A stretch of DNA of 64,000 bases. It comes from Cristatella mucedo. Lineage: Eukaryota; Bryozoa; Phylactolaemata; Cristatellidae. The stretch spans positions 915,001 through 979,000 of the forward strand of contig WPIO01000090.1 in NCBI GenBank assembly GCA_009760855.2. The letters are read 5' to 3'. The notes under the pieces are model-generated. The model was not told where the DNA came from and made no database searches. It saw only the letters and a list, made by a program, of their open reading frames with translations. Made by a program: the position numbers and the translations under genes. This document shows positions 21,849-58,284 of this stretch, piece by piece. The stretch's first letter is position 1. Every line of letters starts with the position of its first letter.

Positions 21849-23057
21849 TTTTAATAATAATAATAATGTACTTGATAAAGCGCCCTCAGAGAACTTAATT
21901 TCTCTCTTTAAATGCTTTACATTTGCTGCAAAGGGAAATGCAATTGAATGATGAGTAATATCATGCTTGATAAACAAATAGCATGAATAACATGGTTAGG
22001 GGAGACATGCACAGGGTGAGCTTGGAAATGTGGTTAGTGGCAGCATGCACAGTGGCAGCACTCATAATCACATAAACGGCTAATCACAGGAACCCACTAA
22101 ATGCTGTTGGTAAAGAGATGCGTTTTTAGTTTCCTTTTAAATGGAGCCAAGTCAGGGAATGTTGTGACGCAAGTCGGGAAGGACTTCCGGGCTTTGGGAG
22201 CCTACGAACTAAACGCACGGTCTCCAAAGGATTCAGGGTTTGTACGAGGTATTTGTAGACTGTTGGATTCCGAAAAGCGGGTGGTATGATGCTTGGTCAG
22301 GTTGGGGAGTATATCTGAGAGATAGGCTGGAGCCAAATAATGAAGGGACCTAAAAGTGAGCGACGAAACCTTGAAGTCAATCCGTTGCTTGACTGGTAGC
22401 CAGTGCAGGTCGGCGAGAAGTGGAGTAGTGTGGCAACTGCGAAGCTCACGACAGACAATCATAGCTGCAGAGTTTTGCACCAGCTGCAATCGCCTAATCG
22501 CACATGCCAGTAGGCCAGTAAGCAGTGAGTTACAGAAGTCGAGAGGGATGTCACGAATGCTTGGACCAACTTGGACGTGGTGGCCTTATCTAAACAAGCC
22601 CGAATTTAAGCAATATTATGAAGCTGAAAATAGGCAGATTTGACTGTGGAGCTCATATGGTCGTCTAACGAGAGGTCGCTTTGGAGAATGACACCTAGAT
22701 TTTGAGCCGATTATACTGGAGATATGCTGGCAGAGCCAATTTTGAGAGCCTGCCTTTTCAATCTCTGAATCACATTGGGTTTGCCCATAACTAGTAAGTT
22801 AGTTTTATAATCGTTTAGTTCAAGAAAATTTGCAGCCATCCATGTGCAGATGTCATCAATGCATGCAGCAAGTGAGTTAAGGGAATTTGAGGTGCTCGAA
22901 GGCTTTGAGCGATCAAAGCAAAGTTACAACTGAGTGTCATCCGCATAGAAGTGAAAGCCTCGATTGTGCTTGGCGATCACATCAGCAAGAGGGAGAGTAT
23001 AAACCGTGATAAGAACATGACCTAGCACGGATTCCTGAGGTACCCCATATTTTAGGA
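21849..23057 (-). mobile_element. LINE family A, long 5'-truncated copy
   Basis: From the tail at 21849 upward: 3' UTR, ORF end (LHWLPVKQRIDF and SLHYLAPAYLSDILP on the minus strand), thumb region, and an RT palm with HFYADDTQ (about 22940-22957), ending near the GVPQES-like motif at about 23045. Frameshifts near 22500 and elsewhere disable it. Confidence 0.9.
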
Positions 23058-23189
23058 ATTATAGGTCCTCTACACAGGCTGCAGCCTAAGTACAAGGGAT
23101 GCATCCATTTAAATTTTGAAAGACGCCAACTGCTCGTGAGTTTACTTCGGATGCATTGAAATCCTTAACCCCACAATTGTGACTGAATA

Positions 23190-23590
23190 GATATAAAGAG
23201 TTTTGCACCAGCTGTAGTTGCCTGATTGCATATGCAGGTAGGCCAACAAGAAGTGAGTTACAGAAGTCAAGAAGGGTTGTCACAAATGCTTGTACTAACG
23301 TAGACGTGCTATTCTTATCTAAACAAGCCTGAATTTTAGCAAGACTGTGCAGCTGAAAGTAGGCAGACTTAATAGCGGAGCTGATGTAGTTGTCTGAGGA
23401 AAGGTCATTTTGGAACATGACACCTGGATTTCGTGCAGATTCAACAGGAGATATGTTGGCATCACATTTGTTTTGCCCATAACTAGTACGTTGGTTTTAT
23501 CATTATTCAATTTAAGAATATGTGCGGCCATCCATGTGTGGATGTTATCAGTACATGCAGCAAGGGTGTTGAGAGAATTCGAGGTAAATA
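23190..23590 (-). mobile_element. LINE family A RT fragment
   Basis: Encodes [28 protein letters not shown] and upstream palm sequence, NDKTNVLVMGK. The two sides are in different frames, so it is inactive. Confidence 0.85.
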
Positions 23591-23789
23591 TTGTACGTAC
23601 AACTTAAGCTTCAATAGAAAAGTTTCAACGTGGCTGATGATACATGGAAAACCTCCATCATTGGTATCTGGCTGATTTATCCTTAACAGCTAAATTACAA
23701 AGCCTCTACTTCAAGTTACTACGTATGACTGGTCTGCTGCTACTGCTATCCCACTAATAAGTTTCAAGCTCCTTTCATTTTGGTATTTT

Positions 23790-23991
23790 TTAATTTGAGG
23801 TGAATTGAAGGTTAAAATCTGTGCCTTTTCTAGCCCAGGTCTTTTTCAATCCACATTCTTCATGTGATCCGAGCAGGATTACACCATCCAGAAGTATTTC
23901 TAGTTGTGCCAGCTTCTGGAGGTTTTCCGTTACCTGTCCATACCCCAAGCCCTCTATCGAGCGGTCGCTTTTACGCTCAATACTAACAAAG
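23790..23991 (-). CDS. Possible 3'-terminal exon of an unrecognised minus-strand gene
   Basis: An open frame of 67 codons (FVSIERKSDRSIEGLGYG... ending TSN, stop at 23790) follows a strong acceptor: a T-rich tract ending ACATAG just above 23991. The sequence is not repeat-like and has balanced, protein-like composition. I recognise no family and found no partner exons. Confidence 0.3.
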
Positions 23992-24149
23992 CTATGTAAA
24001 AAAAAGATGCAAAATTGCACAGAATACTGTTGGTCATGAGGTTATGACATGAAATCCTCCCTCCAGTCTGTAATCACCAAAAACATCTTTGCATAATCAG
24101 ATTCGTAGTTTATGAGAAATCCTGTTCCTCCGTCGGGGCATGCAACTCG

Positions 24150-24235
24150 GTCTATAGTAATACCAATAATACAATTGATTTAGTGCCCTCAGAAAACTCA
24201 ATCTCTTTCTAGGAACTTTACATTTGCCTATGCAA
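24150..24235 (-). mobile_element. LINE family A tail fragment
   Basis: AATACCAATAATAC tail and stem complement (TGCCCTCAGAAAACTCAATC), joined directly to a family B copy. Confidence 0.75.
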
Positions 24236-24636
24236 TTGTTTGAATACACAAAGCATGTTGAATTAGCTGTCCCATTCCTCCACTTAAAGACACTTGGCGA
24301 CCGAAGCTTTAGCTCTGCAGGTCCTAGACTGTGGAACTCGCTTCCACAATTCTTACGCAACAACAACTACTCTCCCACTGCCGACTATGGCACATCCTTT
24401 TCAGCGGTCCAGAGCTGCTACTTCTATGCTGCTTACTACCTCAACTGCTCTCCTGACTCTGCTATGCTTCCCACTTTCTCTTTGTTGCGTGAGACGAAGT
24501 CGGTTGGCTACCGAATGCGTACCGAAAGCCGCTTAGGCTGTGAGTACGCTATACAAAACTCTCCTGCGTAACACCCACATGGTCTTTATGACTTTGTGGA
24601 GTTACAGACGGAGATACATTACATTGCATTACATGT
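24236..24636 (+). mobile_element. LINE family B, C-terminal and 3' UTR copy
   Basis: Encodes LAVPFLHLKTLGDRSFSSAG, PRLWNSLPQFLR and YGTSFSAVQ..YFYA, then a UTR with GGCTACCG, CGCTATACAAAACTCTCCTGCG and GGAGTTACAGACGGAGATAC, ending in ACATTACATTGCATTACAT. Distinct from family A in its end sequence and pentamer tail. Confidence 0.85.
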
Positions 24637-24859
24637 CGTGGCTGCCCTGAAACCTATTTTAACTTACGAAGGATCTTGAGAAACATTTTTAACCAAGAAG
24701 CATGACAGTGCTAAGTAGTTTTCGGTGTTTTTGTCTAAGTAGACGTAAATATATCAGGCGGTGGCACCGACGTGGTTTAAATCGTACTTGTCTCAACGTG
24801 TTCAATCTGTGTCGTGTGGGATTATTGTACTTCCCTTTTGGCTCTATTAACGAAAAAAG

Positions 24860-25382
24860 CAACTAGGCCTTCTGCACATGGCAATGAATATGGCTGCAAG
24901 GCTAGTCTTCAAGTCCCAGAGGTTTGAGCACGTGTCTCCTTCACTAAAACAGCTAGGGTGGCTGCCGGTTGATCAACAGATACAGTGCAAAGTTCTTACG
25001 CTGATCCGCAAGGCCTGCCACTGCTGGCTCCTCCACGCCTAACTGAACTGCTGCACCAGTTCCAGCCTCCTCGTGCCCTCAGATCAGTTATGGACAATAA
25101 ATTAGCTGTTCTCTTCCTCAGCTTTAAGACCGTTGGCGACGGAAGCTTTAGCTCTGGTACTGCCATGTTACTCAGCAGTTCAACTGCTCTCCTGACTCGG
25201 CTATACTTCCCACGTTTTCGTTGTTGCGTGAGATGAAGTCTGTCAGCTACCAAATGCTTACCGAAAGCCGCTTAGGCTGTGAGCGCGCTATACAAAAATC
25301 CCCTGCGTAACACCCAACTAGTCTTTGCGGCTTCCTGGAGTTACAGACGGAGATACACTACATTACGTTACATTACATTACC
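24860..25382 (+). mobile_element. LINE family B, longer copy
   Basis: Begins upstream of copy 24236 at AARLVFKSQRFEHVSPSLKQ, then LGWLPVDQQIQCKVL and SFKTVGDGSFSSG, with an internal deletion that removes the PRLWNSLP part. Ends in TTACATTACATTAC. Inactive. Confidence 0.85.
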
Positions 25383-26036
25383 TTACGAAGCAAGTAGTAG
25401 GCGTGATCCATTGGTCGTCTTCAGCTGCCCAGCCGTTCAAAATTTGGGAATACTCAGCTACACTTAAATATGAATGAATAAGTTTAATACTAATGGAAAA
25501 CCACCGCGTAACGACGACGCTCACGGAGATGGTACAAGCACCCTCGTTTCTCGGAACTGCACCCCTGGCACCTGCCTGCAAATCAAACAGTTCCCAGGCA
25601 CAATTGATAAAAACACACGTGCTTTGAAATGAAACAATATCGGACTTGAATAAGTAAAAGTGCTTGCGACATGCTGTCACTAACTCGTATTAGAAATCAA
25701 CCTGATACCATTTGAACGTAAATCGATGCATGGGTGCCGCCATTGCACATACGGCTACAAGTACGGCAATCGCTTTGTTCCCAAGATCTTACTTATAGAG
25801 AAAACGAATTCCAAGTATTCAGAGTTGTGATAAAATTAATATATTTAAATTTAAACACTTTTACATTTTTCACTTGCAAAAATCTGTAAATTGACTTGTT
25901 TTCGAGACCTGAGCTCTGTCACTGAACTAAGAGGGTTTCCCTAAGCCGGAAAGATCCTCCACTCACAACGAACCCACTTCGATTATGTCATGTTTATGTC
26001 GAACGAGTCGCTGTTGAGGACGCTCTGTTTACCGCA
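25383..26036 (+). promoter_or_regulatory. Upstream and probable promoter/5' UTR region of SHKBP1/KCTD3
   Basis: About 650 bases between the last LINE B tail and the start codon. I see no clear TATA box. ATGs at 25985, 25990 and 25996 precede the start; the 25990/25996 frame runs to TAG at 26053-26055, overlapping the main start out of frame. The transcription start is unknown. Confidence 0.35.
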
Positions 26037-49868
<23,832 letters not shown>

Positions 49869-50584
49869 TCGTCGTCTTGGGGTGCTGGGTGCGGTGGCTC
49901 GCAGGTCCGAACCAGCAGTTGCTAGGCTGCAGAAGCAGCCGCAGCCATGCTTCTTTGCGCGATGCCGTTTGCGCCATGACATAACTGATGGCTGCATCCC
50001 GGCATCCGGGTCACTTTTGGTGCTAGAGCGAGCGAGGCGCAGCGCGTGTCGGCCGCTGCTGCCGGCTTTTGAGCTGCCGTCGGCAACCCTCGGGCGAGCT
50101 CGGGAGCTGCTGCTGGCCTCAGTCGCTGTTAGCTTTGCTGAGCTGCCTTTTGGACTGTGAAGAAAGATAATGATTGGCGGAGCTTTCAAGAGGCTTTTGC
50201 TGCACTCGCCGTATGTTGTTGCCGTCGTTTTCAGAGCCAGAGCTGGCGATGATTTTGCCACCGCTGAGAATACCGAGCTGTTCAGCTCGTGCCGACGACG
50301 CTAAAAGTGGGTTTTCGTTGACTAGTCACCTGACCGTTTGCAATCGCTGCAGCAGGCAAAGTATTCTTGCTGGCATCTGGCCGTGAAATAACCAGTCAAG
50401 CCGACCCGGCTAGCTGCGTTATTGCATTTGCTTGGAGTGCCACTCGTGTTCCATTGCCTTTGCTTTCCATATTACTTGAGCCTTTATTGTGTGGATTCTA
50501 TCTGGACCTGATCGCTCGTCCTTTGTATTCGCCCCGACTCTCATCGATTCTGCTTCACTTTTGTCTGAGCCCTGCACCTAGGAT
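49869..50584 (+). other. Probable 3' UTR of SHKBP1/KCTD3
   Basis: Follows the stop codon and stays GC-rich at first, like the last exon. An AATAAA at about 50588-50593 is a candidate polyadenylation signal, close to the start of a LINE A fragment. Confidence 0.45.
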
Positions 50585-50765
50585 TTGTTTCGGTCTTCTT
50601 GCCTGTGAAATAAAAAGCATACAGTTTATGCAAAACTCGGTGGCATAGATTGTCTGTCGTAAGCATTCCGACTGCTACATTACACACCACTCTCACCGAC
50701 CTGCACTCGCTGCCCGTCATGCAGCATATCGACTTCTAGATCTTAGAATTCTCTTGGGTGCATCC
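50585..50765 (+). mobile_element. LINE family A fragment, diverged
   Basis: Reads roughly as AIKSIQFMQNSVA..IVCRKHS, HHSHRPALAARHA, matching the region around RLVCRE and DLHWLP in family A with frame changes. Confidence 0.6.
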
Positions 50766-51894
50766 TTTCTCTGCCTCCAGCTCTGCACCGATCTGTATCA
50801 CTTCTGTTGCATGCTTCCAGTCGCTCCAGCTGCTCTTCTAACTCCGGTCGTTTGGCCGAGGCTTTGACTTCAAGTTCTTGCCCTGTGCACATCAAGCCCT
50901 TGAGACTTTCAGCTCGTGTGCTTTAAAAGCCTCGAGCTCGTGACCTACTGAAAGGAAGCTGGCAAGTGAATCGGCAACATTCAGCAAGAAGCCAAATACA
51001 TTTTGGCTTCTTATAGCCTTTTTTCTGCCGACTAAATTGTATTTGTTCTACCTGGGTTCGTGAAACTGCACGTGTTACAACTGACCATGTGATGTGCATC
51101 GATTTGCTACAGGTGGCAAGCTCTATAGAAATATGTTATTTGTATAGTTCTTATTATCTCATCTGTTGCCTGACTGCTTCAGTCTTGCTAGTGTGCTGCT
51201 GTGCATCCAGTCCTGGTCAGTGTGGCTGCTGCTGTACATTGACTAGCTAGTAGACTCCAGCCGGACAGTCTAGTAGGCCCACTATTCAATCTAGTAGACC
51301 CACTAGTCAGCCAGTCGTTGGAGCTGAGAGGGACATGTCAACACGTAGCATGTCTGATATCCGTAATGTTTATTAGCTAGCCCATAGTCGTTACACTAGG
51401 CTAACCTCAAGATGATTATGCATTTCTGATTGCTCAATTACGATGGCAAAGCTAAATGAAAACGTCAAGCTAAGGTGATCTGTTACTGTAGCTACCAGCT
51501 TTTTCGATTTATCGTCATATGGACCTAGGCTTTTCAGCATGAGTCCAGTATTTCGGCTTCGTATTTGAACTTACCGTTTTATATTTCCTGTGGCTTTTTG
51601 AGACGTATTGGCCACAGTCATCAGCCAGTGTTAGCTTGTTGGTGTTGTTGTTGCTACATTTGGAGTACCACCGTTTCTCCTAAACCGGCTTTCTAAGGAT
51701 ATTATGTTTTACGGGTGAATTAAATGCTTCTGACGGTATTTTTAATGGAAGCTTAATTGAAAATCAGCTTTAGATTGCTTTTTTTCTTGAGGCTTATGAC
51801 AAACCAAATATAAGCAAAACATAGCACTTAAATGTATCGTTATACCAAGGTTTAGTAAAAAATTGTTTTAAGACTCAGAAATTCCGGTAGCATG
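50766..51894. other. Intergenic, unassigned
   Basis: No gene or repeat recognised except a short direct repeat of TAGTAG.CCCACTA near 51270-51310. Confidence 0.4.
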
Positions 51895-52790
51895 TAATAA
51901 TAATAGTTATTATAATAATGCACTTGATAAAGCACCTCAGAGAAGTCAATCTCTTCCTGGGCGCTTTACATTTGCTGCAAAGGGAAACGGGATTGAATCG
52001 TGAGTAATATCATGCTTGATAAATAACATGAACAACGTGGTTAGGGGTGACATGCACAGTGTCAGCATGCAAATATGGTTAGTGGCAGCATGCAGTGTCA
52101 GCTCACATAAGCACATCAGGGACGAATCACAGAGACCCACTAAATGCGTCCTAAATAGGTGTTTTTAAGTTCTTTTAAAATGCGGTCAAGTCAGGGGATG
52201 ATTTGATGCAAGTCGGGAGGGAATTCCAGGCTTTGGGAGCATAGGAACTAAATCCACGGTCTCCAAAGGATCTGAGGTTTTTACAACGTAGTGGTAAACT
52301 GTTAGATTCCGAAAAGCAAGTGGTACGATGCTTGGCCTGGTGGGGGAGTAGGTCTGAGAGATATGCTGGAGCCGAAGAATGAAGTGACCTAAAAGTGAGC
52401 GACAAAACTTTGTCGTCGATCCGTTGCTTGACTGGTAGCCAGTGCAGGTCGGCGGGAAGTGGTGTGATGTGGCAACTGCAACGCTCACGACAGACAAGCC
52501 TGGCTGCAGAGTTCTGCACAAGCTTAATCGCCTGATTGCACATGCCGGTAGGCCAGCAAGCAGGGAGGTCCAGAAGTCAAGACGGGATTTCCCGAATGCA
52601 TGGACCAACTTGGGACGTAATATCCTTATCTAAACAAGCCCGAATGTTAGCAATGTTATGTAGCTGCAAGTAGGCAGATTTGACTGGAGCTGATATGGTC
52701 GTCTAACGAGAGGTCGCTTTGGAACATGACACCTAGATTTCGAGCAGATTCAGCTGGAGATATGATGACAGAGCCCATTTTGAGCACTGT
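51895..52790 (-). mobile_element. LINE family A, 5'-truncated copy
   Basis: AATAATAG tail, stem, UTR, ORF end (open 122 codons on minus, 52175-52543, with [23 protein letters not shown] and [12 protein letters not shown]), thumb and NLGVMFQ region at about 52720. One frameshift separates ORF parts near 52540. Confidence 0.92.
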
Positions 52791-53004
52791 GACTGTCTCG
52801 GGCAGTGTCCGAGTTTACATACTGACATTTCGGCAGCTAAAACTGACTGGGCCGCAGCACCAAGGTACGGCAGTTCTAGTTTTGACGTGCAAACGCCTGC
52901 GTGCAGGTAGCCTGCTCAACGTCATCATTAGCCAGTGTTTGCTCGTCAGAGATCTTGGCAAAGCTAAGGCCCGCACGTTAACCACTTGAGTTACAACCCG
53001 GGCG

Positions 53005-53125
53005 TTCAAGTGCTCGCCTCGACCAAAGTCAAGGCTAATAAATGTGACGATCGAGCACGCGGGCTGAAGCCCTGTTGCATATATGAAAGAATAAGATCTG
53101 TTTGGACGCTATAAACATGAACTAT
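53005..53125 (+). repeat. SINE family 2, diverged copy
   Basis: GTGCTCGCCTCGACCAAAGTC, ACGCGGGCTGAAGCCC and GCATATATGAAAGAATAA follow the order of the 19958 copy. Confidence 0.5.
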
Positions 53126-53571
53126 ATTCTTTCCCTTCAGGACGCAATGGTGAACTTGTATTCATTCGTAAGGCGTTCAGGATGTTCCACGGAAGCACAC
53201 AACTGCGGCCTTGGGCTAATGCTTCAATGACAGCCAAGGCTGAGAAAAAGCTGAGGCTTATACGTGCCGCCTCGTGCTCTCCTTTAGCCCACCTCAAATA
53301 ATGGCTGTCGGGTAGGGCTCCCTGTGCTATGCTTCGAGACTCGTAGCGAAATACCAGAGAGCCTTGGTGGCGAGCGAGAGCCACTATTTTCAGGAGCCTT
53401 TTCAAAAAGCCCTGGAGGGCTGGGTCAAGGCAGAGTGAGAGCTCAGAATATCCTAATAGAAAATCTTCGTTCTCATACAATGAGAAAATATAATTCAACG
53501 AAATATATAAAGTTAATGGGTTAATTCGCATTGCACCCTCCCGAGTGAACTGAATCTTTATCCAGCAGCTT

Positions 53572-53672
53572 AGTAATAATAATAATTATTATTATAATAA
53601 TACTTTATTTTACGGCTTCACCTCTTCCTCGGGGCTCGAGCCCGTGAGCTCGGTGATCAAATGCAGTCGTGT
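53572..53672 (-). repeat. SINE family 2, partial copy
   Basis: ATTATTATAATAATAC tail side, GGCTTCACCTCTTCCTCGG and GGGCTCGAGCCCGTGAG (B-box position) on the minus strand. Confidence 0.5.
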
Positions 53673-55452
53673 CAACCTCGATTTATAAAGGTGAGCGCCG
53701 TAACCCCCGTTCTAAACCTGGGCGACAAAGAGCTATTGGCGATGGGTTTTGGAGGCGCTACTATATGTCTGACTTCAAATGTCTTTATTCGTGGAGCAGC
53801 ATCTCGTGGAGGGGGCTAAAGAGCGACATTTGGAGATTCGGTTTGTCGCTCCTCGGCACCTCGTTCTATCTGCCATTGAAATCGCAATTGTTAGTCAGAG
53901 AATTACTCTGGCGGCTGTAACCAGCTTGATGTAGCGGCTTCATACCAAATGCCGTCTACCGAAAGCACAGCGCTTGTAGAGGCGGCGCTAGAGCCTGCCG
54001 ACGCTCGACGTGCGCCGCTGACTTGAGCCTGTGAATCGTGACCAGAGACTTTTGGGTGGAGCGCCGATGACGGGAAGATGCCGACGGTAGCGGAACACTG
54101 CAGCAGGGAAGACCTACATTGTGATAAAATAAGTCCACATCGGTAGTTCAAATTAGCCTAACCGGTAGCCATCGAGAGTAACAGGTGTTAGGCACCGACG
54201 GATGTAGTGTGCAGAAACTCTGGCACGACGTCAACTCGCTCACAACTTAACTGCCTGACTCGATGTCTGGAACGGAACTACCACCAGGTTTGAATGCTAC
54301 AACGTGGTTTTGGCATATGCAACCTAACTAAAGACTGTTCATCATTAGCAACAGCTGACATTATTTCGGCGGTCAAAGTTTTGGGTTATGTAACACAACA
54401 TCGTTTTACTTCCTATCAAGCAGAGAGTTGATTTCACAAATCTACCACAGAACCTTTCGGTCCCATCGTTATTTCGCTTCAGCATATGGCACACGACCGC
54501 CCTTTGCACAATACCTGTTGTAGGCTGGAGTAGGGAGACTGAACAGCCTTTCTCCTTTCTCAAACGCCAAGAACTTAATCCTGAAAACCACGCCGGTCAA
54601 GCCCAATCTACGAACTGTACATTGCTGCCGGTGTGGAGGGATCTAGCCCACTCTCTCCCCTTCTATACTCCTTTTGCAGCCCTTATATGTCATGCCTACA
54701 TTGTGTTTGCACTGTAGAGCTAATGTTCGTTCCGAGCTCGTCCGATAGCTGGCGCCAGTTTGTGGGAGGTGTGTGATCCAGGGGCAAATGCTGTTTCCCA
54801 CCACGCCCAGGCCGAGGCAGCTCTCGCCATGCCTCTGAGCTAGGGTAAGACGAGCGGCCGTCAGGTTAAACCTCTTTATAATATCGCATGCGCCAAAAAC
54901 AACAGGTGAACTAAACAACACTACTTGGGACCTTAGGTACATTATGCTACAGGGGGGCATAGGAAACGCGAGGTCAACTCTCCCGACGGGAAGGACAATC
55001 TCGGGCAGGAGCAATCTTGAGTGCGAGCGACAATCCAAACAAGTACCAGCCAAGACGACATTGGTAAGACATTGGCTGCATTAGCTGGGACTCACTAGCA
55101 CGGTTAATCTCAGCTCGCTGAAGGCACCAGCTCACATAGGAAGGCTACAAACAACTCAGGGAAACGCGGAATGCATAGGCTGTAACAGCGAGCGTGCTAT
55201 CGAGCTCCGATTGAGCCTTGGGCACTCATTGCCTTGCGTTCGTGGCCAAATCGCAGGAGCACGCCTGCACCCATCCAGATGCATAACTCAGCGAGACCAA
55301 GAGCGTCCAAATCTCGACTTAGTCGGCAAACTTTCGTCACCCGAGAGCCCCGGTGACCTCTCGTCATTGCATATCCAGCCACGCCCGTAGGTCAGACCCT
55401 GGCGTAGCCGGTGACCTTTGTCACTTTACAGCCGTCCAGCCCCCCAAAAATA
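53673..55452. other. Intergenic, unassigned, locally GC-rich
   Basis: The longest open frame is minus 54643-55053 (136 codons), without a recognised motif. No element family was identified. Confidence 0.35.
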
Positions 55453-55622
55453 AATCCTAGCTGATTAAGCGGCCTCTTTTTGCATAGCGACAGAAGAGCC
55501 TTTACGGCTATCACCACCGCTTGCAGTGGCGATACAGAATCGCCCACCGCAGGAATCGAACCCACAACTTTGGGACCGAGGTCGTGAAAGCAACCGCCTT
55601 ACCTAGTGTGCCAGCACAGCTC
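55453..55622 (-). repeat. SINE family 1, near-complete copy
   Basis: Complement of the full unit: the ATCCTAGCTGATTAAGCGGCC end, TTACGGCTATCACC body, GGAATCGAACCC (perfect B box on minus) and TTACCTAGTGTGCCAGCAC head. The only full minus-strand copy in the window. Confidence 0.9.
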
Positions 55623-56690
55623 ACCAACCCACTGAACGAAGCCTGGGTGCTGATGGATGTCCACCACAGATGCCGCCAAAGCGTGAATTTTTGCCGGACT
55701 GCTGAGTCATCCGCCCAGAGCCATCGTCCGCCCCTTAATCGCCGAGAGCCCATGGCTGCTTAGGCAGTCTGAGCACTCGTAGGGTCTCCACTCCAGTGCT
55801 CACAGGCTGTTGAGTCATGTACTCCTCCACACCTGCGCCATTCCAGTCAGTTAATATAATTTCAGGACTCTACTAACAGCCCCCAGCTCTTATGACTCTA
55901 GTCGTATAGTACTGCAGGCGGATGTCACGACCAATCATATGGTAACGCTTTCTATGCAGCATCTGCAAAGTGTTTAGAAAGGGATTCAATTCTCTGAGCG
56001 TGCTAAAAAAAATATTACTACTATTTCGCCCTAAACTTCAAATCCAATGGAGACTTTGCTGTCATTTGCAGTGGTCCCAAGCTAAGAATTCGATACCTAA
56101 TGACATTGCTTCATCTTCCCATTTGACCTAAACAAAAAAGATACAAATAGCCTAACTCTTACCCATGGCCTGTTCTCGTTCGAGTGAACTTTCCTTATTC
56201 GTGGCCGTGCATCACGAAACTGTGGGCTTCGCGACGCTCAAGAGCAAGATGCTTGGTGCTCAAGTGATCTTGACCTTGTACAGCTCACTTAGTTAACCGG
56301 GGCCCGATTGAGAGAGCATTACTAACCGGGTCCGACAAGCTAACTGCTGTGAAAGTATTCTTTCGGACTTTCGCATGCTTTCTTTAGCATTATATGCTGG
56401 TTACTTTTCCACGATTACCTGACACCTTACTTGTTATTGAGCTATGGCTATTCCTTGCATTACATCGAACTTCAGAGAGTCCCAATGCTGATAATGTTCT
56501 CTTAGTGGTGCTATAATTAATTGGCAACGTGATAGCTTGTAACCACCACGATCCCAGTAGCACAATGCATGAACAACACCTATGTCATTCGGTTTATAAT
56601 CAATTGAACCACCAGTATAAGCTACCTGAGGCCCCTTAATCAGTAACGCCCAAGGCAATTCGAGAAAAGTAACTAGTAGACGGTTTAGGC
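55623..56690. other. Intergenic with a small LINE A tail
   Basis: About 55945-56010 resembles the family A stem (GCATCTGCAAAGTGTTTAGAAAGGG..TTCTCTGAGCGTGCT). The rest is unassigned. Confidence 0.45.
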
Positions 56691-56759
56691 TGCTTACAAT
56701 ATCAAAATGCAGCAATTTAGCCTACTGCTCAGCTCCGACCCAAAATCAGCAACGTGGCG

Positions 56760-58115
56760 TCAAGGCACACGCCGGCTTAGCTTAGCTTTTGATACTATCG
56801 ATCACAAAGCTCTTCTAGAGTGCCTCTGGTCTCTCCCGGGCATCAGAGGCACTGCTCTGCAATGGTTCAGGTCCTATCTCAGCTGGACACTCCCGAGAAT
56901 TGACGTGAACGGAAAATGATCCTCTGAGGAGCCTATGAAATATGGGGTACCTCAGGGCTCCGTGCTAGGTCCGGATCTTTTCATGGTTTATACTCTCCCC
57001 CCTACTGATTTGATTGACAAGCACAATCTAGGCTTGCACTTCTATGCGGACAAAACTCAATTGTACCTTTGCTTTAATCCCTCCCAGCCTTCGAGCACCT
57101 CGAATTCTCTCAACTCACTTGCTGCATGTATTAATGACATCCGCACATGGATGGCAGCAAATTTTCTAAAACTAAACGATGGTAAAACTAACATACTAGT
57201 CATTGGCACACCCGGTGTGATTCAAAAAATGGAAAGGGAGACGCTCAAAATTGGCACTTTCAGCATATCTCATGTTGAATCAGCTCAAAATCTAGGTACC
57301 GTGTTCCAAATTAACCTCTGGTTAGACGACCACATCAGCTCCACATTTAAGTCTGCTTACTTTCAGCTACACCACATTGCAAAAAGTTTGGCTTATTTAG
57401 ATAAGGACACCACGTGCAAGTTGGTCCAAGCATTTGTGACATCCCGTCTTGGCTTCTGTAATTCCCTGCTTGCTAGCCTACCGGCATGTGCAATTAGGCA
57501 ATTACAGGTGGTGCAAAACTCGGAAGCTAGGCTTGTTTGGTGTGAGTGACGTAGTTGCCACATCAACCACTTTTCGCCGACCTGGACTGGCTCCCTGTTA
57601 ATCATCGGATCGACTTCAACGTGTTGTCGCTCACTTTTAGGTCACTTCATTCTTCTGCTCCAGGCTATCTCTCAGATCCACTCCTCCACCAGGCCAAGCA
57701 TCGTACCACCCCTTTTTCACAATCCAACAGCTTACTTATACCTTGTACAAATCTCAAATTCTTTTGGAGACAGGGCATTTAGTTCGTATGCTCCCAAATC
57801 CTAGAAGTCCTTCCCGACTTGCGTCACAACATCCCTTTACTTGACCCCATTTAAAAATAACTTGAAAACACACCTATTACGGACAGAATTTAGTGGGTCC
57901 CTGTGATTCGTCCCTAATGTGCTTAAGCGTGCTGACACTATGCATGCTGCCACTAACCACATTTGCATGCTGACCCTGTGCATGTCATCCCTTACCACGT
58001 TGTTCACGTTGTTTATCAAGCATGATATTACTCACCATTCAACCGCCTTTCCCTTTGCAGCAAATGTAAAGCGCCTAGAAAGATAGTTCTCCGAGGCTCT
58101 TTATCGAGTGCATTG
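56760..58115 (+). mobile_element. LINE family A, longest RT copy in the window
   Basis: RT motifs in order: SLAFDTIDHKALLECL (56785 on), GTALQWFRSYLS, a stop at 56917-56919, YGVPQGSVLGPDLF (56938 on), LHFYADKTQLYLCF with K replacing the second catalytic D, MAANFLKLNDGKTN, VFQINLWLDDH, FVTSRLGFCNSLLASLPACAIRQLQ, then after a stop DLDWLPVNHRIDF, GYLSDPLL, the 3' UTR and a stem at 58067-58105. Open for 204 codons (56935-57549). Dead by stops and the YADD mutation. Confidence 0.95.
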
Positions 58116-58284
58116 TTTTTATGTTATATATTAGCTAGGACAAAACTATCAGTCTGACCAGATAGAGGCTGAAACTTGCTTGCTCAACAGTCTTGAGCTG
58201 AAGACAGTGCTTGAGATAGAAAAGAATCGAGAGTCTTGATCAATAAGTCGGACGAATTAAGCCACTGATCAATCGCTTACTAAA

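Noticed and set aside
54643-55053. 136-codon minus-strand frame
   Set aside because: No motif, no splice context and no neighbouring coding signal; length is within chance for this GC content.
56935-57549. 204-codon open frame as a host gene
   Set aside because: It is reverse transcriptase of LINE family A and is flanked by stops inside the same element.
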